DNA of 64,000 nucleotides from the NCBI GenBank assembly GCA_016717855.1, contig JADKEV010000012.1, forward strand, positions 62,001-126,000, in the 5' to 3' direction. The DNA comes from Betaproteobacteria bacterium (GTDB taxonomy: Bacteria; Pseudomonadota; Gammaproteobacteria; Burkholderiales; Casimicrobiaceae). The position numbers were made by a program, and so were the translations under genes. Positions 26,877 to 38,093 of this stretch are shown here, in pieces (positions within the stretch are counted from its first letter, which is position 1; each line of letters starts with the position of its first letter). The notes below the pieces were generated by a model. The model saw nothing but the letters and a program-made list of their open reading frames with translations. It did not search any database and was not told where the DNA came from.

Positions 26877-28085
26877 CTACAGCCCCAGTATCATTTTCGA
26901 GATGATGTTGCGCTGGATTTCGTTGGACCCGGCGAAGATCGTGAACTTGTGATTGTCGAAGTGGGTCGCGGCCAGGCCGGCCGCGTACGGCGGTCCGGCG
27001 AACTCGCCGGCGAAGTCGAGGTACTGCGCTTCCGGCTGGTACGGCTGCGCGTACGGCCCGGCCGCCTCCAGCGCGAGCTCGCCGATCGCCTGCACGAGGT
27101 CGGTGCTGAAGATCTTGGTGATCGACGCATCGGGGCCGGGCGGCTTGCCCTGTTCCTGGTCCCAGATCAGTTTCAAGCCCATGATCTCCAGCGCCTGCAG
27201 CCGGATTTCCAGCTGCGCGATCCGGGCGCGAAAGCGCGGGTCGTCGAACAGCGGCTTGCCATGCGCCATCTCCTGCCGGGCGATGTCCTTGACCCGCTGC
27301 AACTCTCTCTTGTGGAAGCCGATCTGCGCGAAGCCGCTGCGCTCGTGGCCGAGCAGGTACTTGGCGTAGGTCCAGCCCTGGTTTTCCTCGCCGACCAGGT
27401 TCTCGGCGGGAACCCGCACGTTGTCGAGCCAGACTTCGTTGACGTGATGGATGTCGTGCATGTTGTGGATCGGCCGCACGGTGACGCCGGGCGTGCGCAT
27501 GTCGATCAGCAGGAACGAGATGCCTTCCTGCTGCTTGCCCTCGCGGCTGGTGCGCACCAGGCAGAAGATCCAGTCGGCCCAGTGGGCGAGCGTGGTCCAG
27601 GTCTTCTGGCCGTTGACGATGTAGTGCGCGCCGTCACCGTCCTGGCCGCGGACCGCGGTGGTCGAGAGCGACGCGAGGTCGGACCCCGAGCCGGGTTCCG
27701 AGTAGCCCTGGCACCAGAATTCCTCCATCGCCAGTATCCTGGGAAGGAAGCGCTCCTTCTGCCACGCGTTGCCGAACTTCATGATCACCGGCGCGACCAT
27801 GTTGTGGCCGAACGGCACCAGCCGCGGCGCGCCGCCCAGCGCGCATTCGTCGTCGAAGATCAGCCGCTGCATCGCGGTCCAGCCGGTGCCGCCGTATTCG
27901 ACCGGCCAGCTCGGCGCGCCCCAGCCGTGCGCGTAGAGGATCTTGTGCCAGCGCACCGTGTCTTCGCGCGACACCTTCTTCTGGTGCAGCATCTTGTCGC
28001 GAATCGAGGCCGGCAGGCTCGCGCGGACGAAGCTGCGCACTTCGTCGCGGAACGCGCGATCGGCCGCGCTGGGATTCAAATCCAT
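26877..28085 (-). CDS. Acyl-CoA dehydrogenase (pimeloyl-CoA dehydrogenase large-subunit-like)
   Basis: A 402-residue acyl-CoA dehydrogenase with full family features: GWGAPSWPVEYGGTGW, FWCQGYSEPGSGSDLASL, the FAD region KTWTTLAHWAD, and a terminal FTIFAGSNEIQRNIISKMILGL. The EYGGTGW...YSEPGSGSDLA pattern resembles PimC-like and other dicarboxyl-CoA enzymes. It is the first gene of a minus-strand pair and is divergent from the quinone oxidoreductase gene, with 86 bp between the starts. Confidence 0.92.
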   Translation of the reverse strand: MDLNPSAADRAFRDEVRSFVRASLPASIRDKMLHQKKVSREDTVRWHKILYAHGWGAPSWPVEYGGTGWTAMQRLIFDDECALGGAPRLVPFGHNMVAPVIMKFGNAWQKERFLPRILAMEEFWCQGYSEPGSGSDLASLSTTAVRGQDGDGAHYIVNGQKTWTTLAHWADWIFCLVRTSREGKQQEGISFLLIDMRTPGVTVRPIHNMHDIHHVNEVWLDNVRVPAENLVGEENQGWTYAKYLLGHERSGFAQIGFHKRELQRVKDIARQEMAHGKPLFDDPRFRARIAQLEIRLQALEIMGLKLIWDQEQGKPPGPDASITKIFSTDLVQAIGELALEAAGPYAQPYQPEAQYLDFAGEFAGPPYAAGLAATHFDNHKFTIFAGSNEIQRNIISKMILGL

Positions 28086-28171
28086 GAGCGTCTCCTGTGA
28101 AGCGTGGATGATACAAGAGCCCGCCGAATTGGTGTATCGTCGGCGCTTCCTTTGCCTGTTCCTTCATTCCC

Positions 28172-29153
28172 ATGCGCGTACTGCTCTGCAAGGCCCACGG
28201 CCTGCCCGAAACATTGACGATCGAGGAACTGCCGTCGCCCGCGCCCGGCCCGGGTCAGGTGTTGATCGACGTCAAGGCCGCCGGCGTCAACTTTCCCGAC
28301 GCGCTGATCATCCAGAACAAGTACCAGTTGCAGCCGCCGCTGCCATTCGCGCCCGGCGCCGAATTCGCCGGCGTGGTCGGCGCCGCGGGCTGCGGGCGTG
28401 ACCCGTTTCAAGCCCGGCGATGCGGTGTGCGGCGTCACCGGCTTCGGCGCCTTCGCCGAGGAGATCGTCGTCGATGCGGACAAGCTGTTCGCGCTGCCTG
28501 CGGGCGTGCCGTTCGACGTGGCCGGCGCGTTCATCCTTGCCTACGGAACTTCGCACCATGCACTCAAGGACCGCGGAGCGCTGCAGGCGGGCGAGACGCT
28601 GGTCGTCCTTGGCGCCGCGGGGGGCGTGGGGCTCGCGGCAGTCGAGATCGGCAAGGTTCTGGGCGCGCGCGTGATCGCGTGCGCTTCGAACGACGGCAAG
28701 CTCGCGCTGTGCCGCGCGCATGGCGCCGACGAAACCATCAACTATTCCACCGAGGACATCAAGGACCGCATCCGCGAACTGACCGGCGGCAAGGGCGCCG
28801 ATGTCGTCTACGATCCCGTCGGCGGGGCGTACGCGGAGATGGCACTGCGCTCGATGGCTTGGCGCGGCCGCTACCTGGTCGTCGGTTTCGCCAATGGCGA
28901 GATTCCGCGGATTCCCCTGAACCTGCCGCTGCTCAAGGGCTGCAGCCTGGTCGGGGTGTTCTGGGGCAGCCTGGCCAAGCACGAGCCGCGTGCGGCCGCG
29001 GCGGGCGTGCAGGAGCTCTTTGGTTGGCTGACCGCGGGCAAACTGCGCCCCGAGATCTCGGCGCGCTACGCGCTCGCGGAAGGGCCGGCGGCGCTGCGCG
29101 CGATGCTGGACCGGCGCGTGACGGGCAAGGTCGTCGTCCTGCCGGAAGCGTAA
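28172..29153 (+). pseudogene. NADPH:quinone oxidoreductase family protein with a frameshift
   Basis: A zinc-independent medium-chain dehydrogenase/reductase. Residues 1-73 in the first frame run MRVLLCKAHGLPETLTIEE to APGAEFAGVVG; the same protein then continues one frame over from about 28391, starting VTRFKPGDAVCGVTGFG, through the NADP loop VLGAAGGVGLAAVEIG to the natural end. One extra base, most likely the T at 28391, accounts for the break. Both halves are well conserved and carry no other damage, so a sequencing error is as likely as a real pseudogene. It heads the plus-strand acyl-CoA block. Confidence 0.85.
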
Positions 29154-29183
29154 AATGACCGGCTGTTCACCAGGGAGCGGACG

Positions 29184-29960
29184 ATGAGCGTCAGGGAATT
29201 GATGAGCCTGAAGGGGCGCGTGGCGCTGGTCACCGGCGGTTCGCGCGGGCTGGGCCTGCAGATCGCCGAGGCGCTGGCCGAGATGGGCGCGAACCTGGCG
29301 CTGACCGCGCGCAAGGCCGATGAACTGGACGAGGCGAAGGCGCACCTGGCGGCGTCCGGCGTCGAAGTGCTCACGGTCGTCAACGACCTGGCAAGAGTCG
29401 ACACGGTCCCGGCAATGGTCGACGCGGTCATGCAGAAATTCGGCCGCATCGACATCCTGGTCAACAACGCCGGCAACACCTGGGGCGCGCCCGCCGAAGA
29501 TCATCCGATGGAGGCTTGGCGCAAGGTCATCGACCTGAACCTGACCGGGACTTTCGCGGTCACGCAGGAAGTCGGTCGCCGCAGCATGATTCCCAATCGG
29601 TACGGCCGCGTCGTCGTCATCGCCTCGATCGCCGGCCTCAAGGGCAACCCACCGGAGACGCTGAAGACCATCGCCTACAACACCAGCAAGGGCGGCCTCG
29701 TCAATTTCACGCGCGCGCTGGCCGGCGAGTGGGGCGCCTACGGCATCACGGTGAACGCCGTGTGCCCCGGGTTCTTCCCGTCGAAAATGACCAAGGGCGT
29801 GCTCGCGGCGCACGGTGACGAGTTGTTGAAGCGGATCCCCAACCGGCGCTTCGGCAACGACGAGGACTTGAAGGGCTTGTGCGCGCTGCTGGCGTCGGAC
29901 GCGGCGCGCCACATCACCGGCCAGGCGATCGCGGTCGACGGGGGCGTGTCCAGTGTCTGA
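29184..29960 (+). CDS. SDR family oxidoreductase
   Basis: A 258-residue classical short-chain dehydrogenase: NAD(P) motif TGGSRGLG, NNAG, catalytic Tyr-Lys in AYNTSKGG, and the C-terminal GQAIAVDGG. It resembles 3-ketoacyl-CoA or gluconate-type reductases; the substrate is not set. The end overlaps the following CurA-like gene by 8 bp, so they are translationally coupled. Its partners are an acyl-CoA dehydrogenase and a kinase-like protein, which suggests a role in breakdown of an unusual acyl chain. Confidence 0.9.
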   Translation: MSVRELMSLKGRVALVTGGSRGLGLQIAEALAEMGANLALTARKADELDEAKAHLAASGVEVLTVVNDLARVDTVPAMVDAVMQKFGRIDILVNNAGNTWGAPAEDHPMEAWRKVIDLNLTGTFAVTQEVGRRSMIPNRYGRVVVIASIAGLKGNPPETLKTIAYNTSKGGLVNFTRALAGEWGAYGITVNAVCPGFFPSKMTKGVLAAHGDELLKRIPNRRFGNDEDLKGLCALLASDAARHITGQAIAVDGGVSSV

Positions 29961-30960
29961 TCCGGGTGCGGCGAACCTGCAGGTCACGCTGAAGTCCCGC
30001 CCGCAGGGCTGGGTGCGCGAGTCCGACTTCGCGCTGGTCGAGACGCCGCTGCCGGCCATCGCCGGCGGCGAAGTGCTGCTCAGGACGCTGTACCTGTCGC
30101 TCGATCCGTACATGCGCGGCCGGATGGACGAAGTGAAGTCGTACGCCGCCAGCGTCAACCTGGGCGAGGTGATGGTCGGCGGCACGGTCAGCGAAGTCGT
30201 CGATTCGCGGCATCCGCAATTCAAGTCCGGCGACCTGGTTGTGTCGGCCGCCGGCTGGCAGCGGTATTCCAAGGCGGGCGGGGACAAGCTGATGCGGGTG
30301 CCGGCCGGCCTGCCGCCGTCGGTGTTCCTCGGCCCCGCCGGCATGCCCGGCGTGACGGCGTGGACCGGCTTGTTCGACATCGGCCAGCCGCAGCCGGGCG
30401 AGACCGTAGTCGTCTCCGCGGCCAGCGGCGCGGTGGGCAGCGTCGTCGGCCAGCTCGCGAAAGAGAAGGGCTGCCGCGTCGTCGGCATCGCGGGCGGCCC
30501 GGAGAAGTGCGCCTACGTCGTCGACACGCTGGGCTTCGACGCCTGCGTCGACTACAAGCGCGACGGCTGGGTCCAGGAACTCAAGAGCGCGACACCCGAC
30601 GGCGTCGACGTGGATTTCGAGAACGTCGGCGGCGAAGTCCTCGACAACGTGTTGAAGCGGACCAACGCGCATGCGCGCATCGCGCTGTGCGGGCTCATCG
30701 CGGGCTACAACGCCGCCGAGCCGATGGGGTTGCACAACGTTCGCGCGCTGCTCGTCAACCGAATCCGGCTGCAGGGCTTCATCGTCTCGGATGACTTGTC
30801 GCGCTGGCCGGAGATCATCCGCGAGCTGGCGGGCCGGGTCGCGGCGGGGTCGCTCAAGTATCGCGAGACCGTCGCGATCGGACTGGAGAATGCGCCCCGG
30901 GCCTTCATCGGCCTGCTCAAGGGCGAGAACTTCGGCAAGCAGCTGGTCAAGGTCGCCTGA
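29953..30960 (+). CDS. NADP-dependent oxidoreductase, CurA/leukotriene-B4 dehydrogenase-like
   Basis: A 335-residue medium-chain reductase without zinc. The CurA-type N-terminal part LSLDPYMRGRM and the substrate loop GPAGMPGVTAWTGLFDIG precede the NADP-binding SAASGAVGSVVGQLAKEKG. Family members reduce the double bond of alpha,beta-unsaturated ketones. It starts 8 bp inside the SDR gene and stops 8 bp before the APH-like gene, so it belongs to a coupled cluster. Confidence 0.92.
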   Translation: MSDPGAANLQVTLKSRPQGWVRESDFALVETPLPAIAGGEVLLRTLYLSLDPYMRGRMDEVKSYAASVNLGEVMVGGTVSEVVDSRHPQFKSGDLVVSAAGWQRYSKAGGDKLMRVPAGLPPSVFLGPAGMPGVTAWTGLFDIGQPQPGETVVVSAASGAVGSVVGQLAKEKGCRVVGIAGGPEKCAYVVDTLGFDACVDYKRDGWVQELKSATPDGVDVDFENVGGEVLDNVLKRTNAHARIALCGLIAGYNAAEPMGLHNVRALLVNRIRLQGFIVSDDLSRWPEIIRELAGRVAAGSLKYRETVAIGLENAPRAFIGLLKGENFGKQLVKVA

Positions 30961-30968
30961 GGCGGCGC

Positions 30969-32051
30969 ATGGCGGACCTGAACGAGACCTTTGTCGGGAC
31001 CACCGCGGTGCGCGCGCAGCACCGCTTCGACGAGGCGGTGCTGGAGGCGTATCTTGCGGCGCGCATTCCCGGATTTCGCGGGCCGATGTCGGTCGAGCAG
31101 TTCAAGGGCGGGCAGTCGAATCCCACGTACCGGATCGCGGCGGGTGGCCGTCAGTATGTGCTGCGGCGCAAGCCTCCGGGCAAGCTGCTGCCCTCCGCCC
31201 ATGCGGTCGACCGCGAATACGCGGTGATGACGGCGCTGGGCAAGACCGATGTCCCGGTGCCGAAGACCTGGCTGCTCTGCACCGACGAAACGGTGATCGG
31301 CACGGCGTTTTTCGTGATGGACTGCGTCCCTGGCCGGATCTTCTGGGAGCAGTCGCTGCCGGGAATGGCGCCAGCAGAGCGCGGCGCGATCTACGATGAG
31401 ATGAACCGCGTGATCGCGGCGCTGCACAGCGTCGATTTCGCGGCCATCGGCCTGGCCGACTATGGCCGTCCCGGCAACTACTTCGCGCGGCAGATCAAGC
31501 GCTGGAGCGAGCAGTACCGCGCGTCCGAGACAGAGCGCATCGAGGCGATGGACAACCTGATCGCTTGGCTGCCGGAGAACATTCCCGGAGGCGACGAGAC
31601 CTCCATCGTCCATGGCGACTTCCGGCTCGACAACATGATCTTCCATCCCACCGAGCCGCGCGTTCTCGCGGTGCTCGACTGGGAACTCTCCACGCTCGGC
31701 CATCCGCTCGCCGATTTTTCATACCACTGCATGAGCTGGCATATCCTCCCGGGCGAGTTCCGCGGCATCGCCGGGCTCGATCACGCGGCGCTGGGCATTC
31801 CGTCGGAAGAGGAGTACATCGCCAGCTACTGCCGGCGCACCGGCCGGGCCGGGATCGAGCACTGGCATTTCTATCTCGCGTTCGGCTTTTTCCGGATCGC
31901 CGCGATCCTGCAAGGCATCGCCAAGCGCGCGCTCGAAGGCACGGCGGCGAGCGCCCAGGCGGTCGAAACGGGCAAGCGCGCGCGGCCGATGGCCGAAATG
32001 GGCTGGAGCAACGCCGAGCGCGTGCTGCGCCAGCCGGGTTCTTCACGTTGA
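30969..32051 (+). CDS. Phosphotransferase (APH) family protein, ACAD10/11 kinase-like
   Basis: A 360-residue kinase-like protein with the aminoglycoside-phosphotransferase fold: an N-lobe YVLRRKPPGKLLPSAHAVDREY with the ATP-binding lysine, catalytic IVHGDFRLDNMIFHP (Brenner motif) and metal VLDWELSTLGHPLADF. In mammals ACAD10 and ACAD11 carry this domain fused to an acyl-CoA dehydrogenase and phosphorylate 4-hydroxyacyl-CoAs. Here the adjacent gene encodes just such a dehydrogenase 12 bp away, so this is the unfused bacterial equivalent. The link to 4-hydroxy acids is inference from that relationship. Confidence 0.88.
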   Translation: MADLNETFVGTTAVRAQHRFDEAVLEAYLAARIPGFRGPMSVEQFKGGQSNPTYRIAAGGRQYVLRRKPPGKLLPSAHAVDREYAVMTALGKTDVPVPKTWLLCTDETVIGTAFFVMDCVPGRIFWEQSLPGMAPAERGAIYDEMNRVIAALHSVDFAAIGLADYGRPGNYFARQIKRWSEQYRASETERIEAMDNLIAWLPENIPGGDETSIVHGDFRLDNMIFHPTEPRVLAVLDWELSTLGHPLADFSYHCMSWHILPGEFRGIAGLDHAALGIPSEEEYIASYCRRTGRAGIEHWHFYLAFGFFRIAAILQGIAKRALEGTAASAQAVETGKRARPMAEMGWSNAERVLRQPGSSR

Positions 32052-32063
32052 AAAGGGATCGTC

Positions 32064-33266
32064 ATGGATTTCGCCTACTCCGATAAAGTCCGCATGCTGC
32101 AGGTCCGCCTCAAGGCGTTCATGGAGGCGCACGTGTACCCGAACCAGCACCGCTTCCACGACGAAGTGAACACCGGCGAGCGCTGGGAGCCGACCCAACT
32201 CATCGAGGGGCTGAAGGTCAAGGCCAAGGCCGAAGGGCTGTGGAACCTGTTCCTGCCCGAGTCGGACCTGGGCGCGGGGCTGACCAACGTCGAATACGCG
32301 CCGCTGTGCGAGATCATGGGCCGCGTGCACTGGGCGCCCGAGGTCTTCAATTGCAGCGCGCCCGATACCGGCAACATGGAAGTGCTGGCGCGCTACGGGT
32401 CGCCGGCGCAGCAGGAGCGGTGGCTCAAGCCCCTGCTCAACGGCGAGATCCGCTCGTGCTTCGCGATGACCGAGCCCGACGTCGCCTCCAGCGACGCGAC
32501 CAACATCCAGGCGCGGATCGTGCGGGAGGGCGACGAGTACGTGATCAACGGCCGCAAGTGGTGGACCACCGGCGCGCCCGATCCCCGCTGCAAGATTTCC
32601 ATTTTCATGGGCAAGTCCGATCCGGACAACACCAACCGCCACGAGCAGCAAAGCATGATCCTGGTGCCGATGGACGCGCCCGGCGTGAAGATGGTCCGCC
32701 TGCTGCCGGTGTTCGGCTACGACGACGCGCCGCACGGCCACGCCGAAGTCCTGTTCGAGAACGTGCGCGTCCCGGTGTCGAACATGCTGCTGGGCGAAGG
32801 CCGCGGCTTCGAGATCGCGCAGGGGCGGCTCGGCCCGGGCCGCATCCACCACTGCATGCGCCTGATCGGGCAGGCCGAGGTCGCGCTGGAAAAGATGTGC
32901 CGGCGCGCCAAGGCGCGCACCACGTTCGGCCGGCGGATCGCCGACCAGACGGTGACGCTGGAGCGGATCGCGGACTCGCGGATGCTGATCGACCAGGCGC
33001 GCTGGCTGGTGATGAACGCCGCGTACATGATGGACACCGTCGGCAACAAGAACGCCAAGGCCGAGATCGCGATGATCAAGGTCGTCGCCCCGAACATGGC
33101 CTGCAAGGTGATCGACTGGGCGATGCAGGTCCACGGCGGCGCCGGCGTCTGCGACGACTTCGACCTGGCGCGCGCCTACGCGCACGCACGCACGCTGCGC
33201 TTCGCCGACGGGCCGGACGAAGTCCACCGAAACCAGATCGGCAAGATCGAACTCTCCAAACACTAG
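32064..33266 (+). CDS. Acyl-CoA dehydrogenase, ACAD10/11-like
   Basis: A 400-residue acyl-CoA dehydrogenase. Signature segments: FAMTEPDVASSDATNIQ, YVINGRKWWTTGAPDPRCK, FGYDDAPHGHAEVLFENVRVP and the terminal VHGGAGVCDDFDLARAYAHART. These are the hallmarks of the ACAD10/11 branch, supporting a joint role with the preceding APH-type kinase. It ends 18 bp before the MoxR gene. Confidence 0.93.
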   Translation: MDFAYSDKVRMLQVRLKAFMEAHVYPNQHRFHDEVNTGERWEPTQLIEGLKVKAKAEGLWNLFLPESDLGAGLTNVEYAPLCEIMGRVHWAPEVFNCSAPDTGNMEVLARYGSPAQQERWLKPLLNGEIRSCFAMTEPDVASSDATNIQARIVREGDEYVINGRKWWTTGAPDPRCKISIFMGKSDPDNTNRHEQQSMILVPMDAPGVKMVRLLPVFGYDDAPHGHAEVLFENVRVPVSNMLLGEGRGFEIAQGRLGPGRIHHCMRLIGQAEVALEKMCRRAKARTTFGRRIADQTVTLERIADSRMLIDQARWLVMNAAYMMDTVGNKNAKAEIAMIKVVAPNMACKVIDWAMQVHGGAGVCDDFDLARAYAHARTLRFADGPDEVHRNQIGKIELSKH

Positions 33267-33284
33267 ACGACAGACGGAACATCC

Positions 33285-34136
33285 ATGCGCTTCGAAGGCT
33301 CCAACCAGTACGTCGCCACCGCCGACCTGCAGCTCGCGGTCAATGCCGCGATCACCCTGCAGCGCCCGCTGCTGATCAAGGGCGAGCCGGGCACCGGCAA
33401 GACCATGCTCGCCGAGGAAGTCGCCAAGGCGCTCGGGATGCCGCTGCTGCAATGGCACATCAAGTCGACGACCAAGGCCCAGCAGGGTCTCTACGAGTAC
33501 GACGCCGTGTCGCGGCTGCGCGACTCTCAGTTGGGGGGCGTGGATGGGGGCCGCGTCCAGGACATCGCCAACTACATCGTCAAGGGCGTGCTCTGGCAGG
33601 CGTTCGACGCCGACCAGCCCTGCGTGCTGCTGATCGACGAAGTCGACAAGGCCGACATCGAATTCCCCAACGACCTGCTGCGCGAGCTCGACCGCATGGA
33701 GTTCTACGTCTACGAGACGCGGCAGCTGATCAAGGCCCGCCACCGGCCCGTGGTGTTCATCACCAGCAACAACGAGAAGGAGCTGCCCGACGCATTCCTG
33801 CGCCGCTGCTTCTTCCACTACATCCGGTTCCCCGACAAGGAGACGATGCAGCGGATCATCGACGTCCACTATCCGGGATTGAAGCGCGACCTGCTGGGCG
33901 AGGCGTTGCGCGTGTTCTTCGACGTGCGCGAAATGCCGGGGCTGAAGAAGAAGCCGTCGACGTCCGAATTGCTCGACTGGCTCAAGCTGCTGCTGGCCGA
34001 GGACATCCCGCCCGAGGCGCTGAAAAGCGGCGACCGCAAGAAGATCATCCCGCCGCTGCACGGCGCGCTGCTCAAGAACGAGCAGGACGTGCATCTGTTC
34101 GAGCGGCTGGTGTTCTTGTCGCGGACGGGGCAGTAG
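33285..34136 (+). CDS. MoxR family AAA+ ATPase
   Basis: A 283-residue AAA+ protein with Walker A GEPGTGKT (residues 33-40), Walker B LLIDEVDKAD (about 115-124), sensor-1 VFITSNNEKELPDAFLRRC and the arginine region. MoxR proteins act as chaperone-like ATPases that insert cofactors or assemble complexes with a von Willebrand factor A (VWA) partner. The expected VWA gene is at 36908, but an opposite-strand histidine kinase gene lies between, splitting the usual pair. It follows the ACAD10/11-like gene by 18 bp. Confidence 0.94.
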   Translation: MRFEGSNQYVATADLQLAVNAAITLQRPLLIKGEPGTGKTMLAEEVAKALGMPLLQWHIKSTTKAQQGLYEYDAVSRLRDSQLGGVDGGRVQDIANYIVKGVLWQAFDADQPCVLLIDEVDKADIEFPNDLLRELDRMEFYVYETRQLIKARHRPVVFITSNNEKELPDAFLRRCFFHYIRFPDKETMQRIIDVHYPGLKRDLLGEALRVFFDVREMPGLKKKPSTSELLDWLKLLLAEDIPPEALKSGDRKKIIPPLHGALLKNEQDVHLFERLVFLSRTGQ

Positions 34137-34157
34137 TCGCGCCCCGGACATCACGAT

Positions 34158-36892
<2,735 letters not shown>

Positions 36893-36907
36893 TCGCGTTT
36901 CCCTGCC

Positions 36908-38083
36908 ATGCTGATCGACTTCTTCCTCCGCCTGAAACGCGGCGGCCTGCCTGTCTCGACCAAGGAGTTCCTGTTCCTGCTCGACGGCCTGAAGCAGCAC
37001 GTCGCCGGCACCAGCCTGGACGACTTCTATTACCTGGCGCGGATCAGCCTGGTCAAGGACGAAAAGCACTTCGACAAGTTCGACCGGATCTTCGGCGAAT
37101 ACGTGCGCGGGCTGGACAGCGCGATCGCGCAGAATCCCGAACTGCCGCTGGAATGGCTGCTGAAAAAGAACGTGCTCGACCTCACCGACGAGGAGAAGGC
37201 GCTGATCGAAGCGCTGGGCGGGCTGGACAAGTTGATGGAAGCGTTGAAGCAGCGCCTGGCCGAGCAGAAGGAGCGGCACCAGGGCGGCAACAAGTGGATC
37301 GGCACCGCCGGCACGTCGCCGTTCGGCGCCTACGGCTTCAACCCCGAAGGGATCCGCATCGGCCAGGACGGCGGCCGGCAAGGCAGCGCGGTCAAGGTCT
37401 GGGACCAGCGCGCGTACATGAACTACGACGATCAGGTCGAGCTCGGAACGCGCAACATCAAGGTTGCTTTGCGCCGCCTGCGCAAGTTTGCGCGCGAAGG
37501 TGCGCCGGACGAACTCGATCTCGACGGCACCATCGAATCGACTGCGCGCAATGCCGGCTACCTCGACATCAAGATGCGTCCCGAGCGGCACAACACGGTG
37601 AAGGTGCTGCTGTTTCTCGATGCCGGCGGCTCGATGTACAGCCACGTGAAAGTGTGCGAGGAGTTGTTCTCGGCGACCAAGACCGAGTTCAAGCATCTCG
37701 AGTATTTCTATTTCCACAACTGCGTCTACGAAACCGTGTGGCGCAACAACGCGCGGCGGCACAACGAGCGCACTTCCACGGCCGAGATCCTGCGCACTTA
37801 CCCGCACGACTACAAGCTGATCTTCGTCGGCGACGCCTCGATGGGGCCGTACGAGATCACCGAGCCCGGCGGCAGCATCGAACACAACAACGAGGAGTCC
37901 GGGGCGGTGTGGCTGCAGCGGCTCACCACGACCTATCCGCACGCGATCTGGCTCAATCCGGAGCCGGAGCCGACGTGGCAGTACCGGCACTCGATCAAGC
38001 TGGTGCAGCAGTTGCTGGGGCACCGGATGTACCCGCTGACGCTGGAAGGCCTGGAGCGGGGGATGAAGGAACTGGCGAAGTAG
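36908..38083 (+). CDS. VWA domain protein, CoxE-like partner of MoxR
   Basis: A 391-residue protein with an N-terminal helical part and a C-terminal von Willebrand A domain. The metal site reads DAGGSM (residues 238-243, in VLLFLDAGGSMYSH), the CoxE-like variant of DxSxS with Gly in place of the first Ser. The segment RTYPHDYKLIFVGDASM carries a later metal-site residue. It is expected to work with the MoxR ATPase (33285), from which it is separated by the kinase gene. It ends 10 bp from the convergent 869-residue gene. Confidence 0.9.
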   Translation: MLIDFFLRLKRGGLPVSTKEFLFLLDGLKQHVAGTSLDDFYYLARISLVKDEKHFDKFDRIFGEYVRGLDSAIAQNPELPLEWLLKKNVLDLTDEEKALIEALGGLDKLMEALKQRLAEQKERHQGGNKWIGTAGTSPFGAYGFNPEGIRIGQDGGRQGSAVKVWDQRAYMNYDDQVELGTRNIKVALRRLRKFAREGAPDELDLDGTIESTARNAGYLDIKMRPERHNTVKVLLFLDAGGSMYSHVKVCEELFSATKTEFKHLEYFYFHNCVYETVWRNNARRHNERTSTAEILRTYPHDYKLIFVGDASMGPYEITEPGGSIEHNNEESGAVWLQRLTTTYPHAIWLNPEPEPTWQYRHSIKLVQQLLGHRMYPLTLEGLERGMKELAK

Positions 38084-38093
38084 CCGCTGACGT

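Noticed and set aside
32043..34154. Minus-strand frame of about 700 codons
   Set aside because: Antisense to the acyl-CoA dehydrogenase and MoxR genes, which carry all family motifs.
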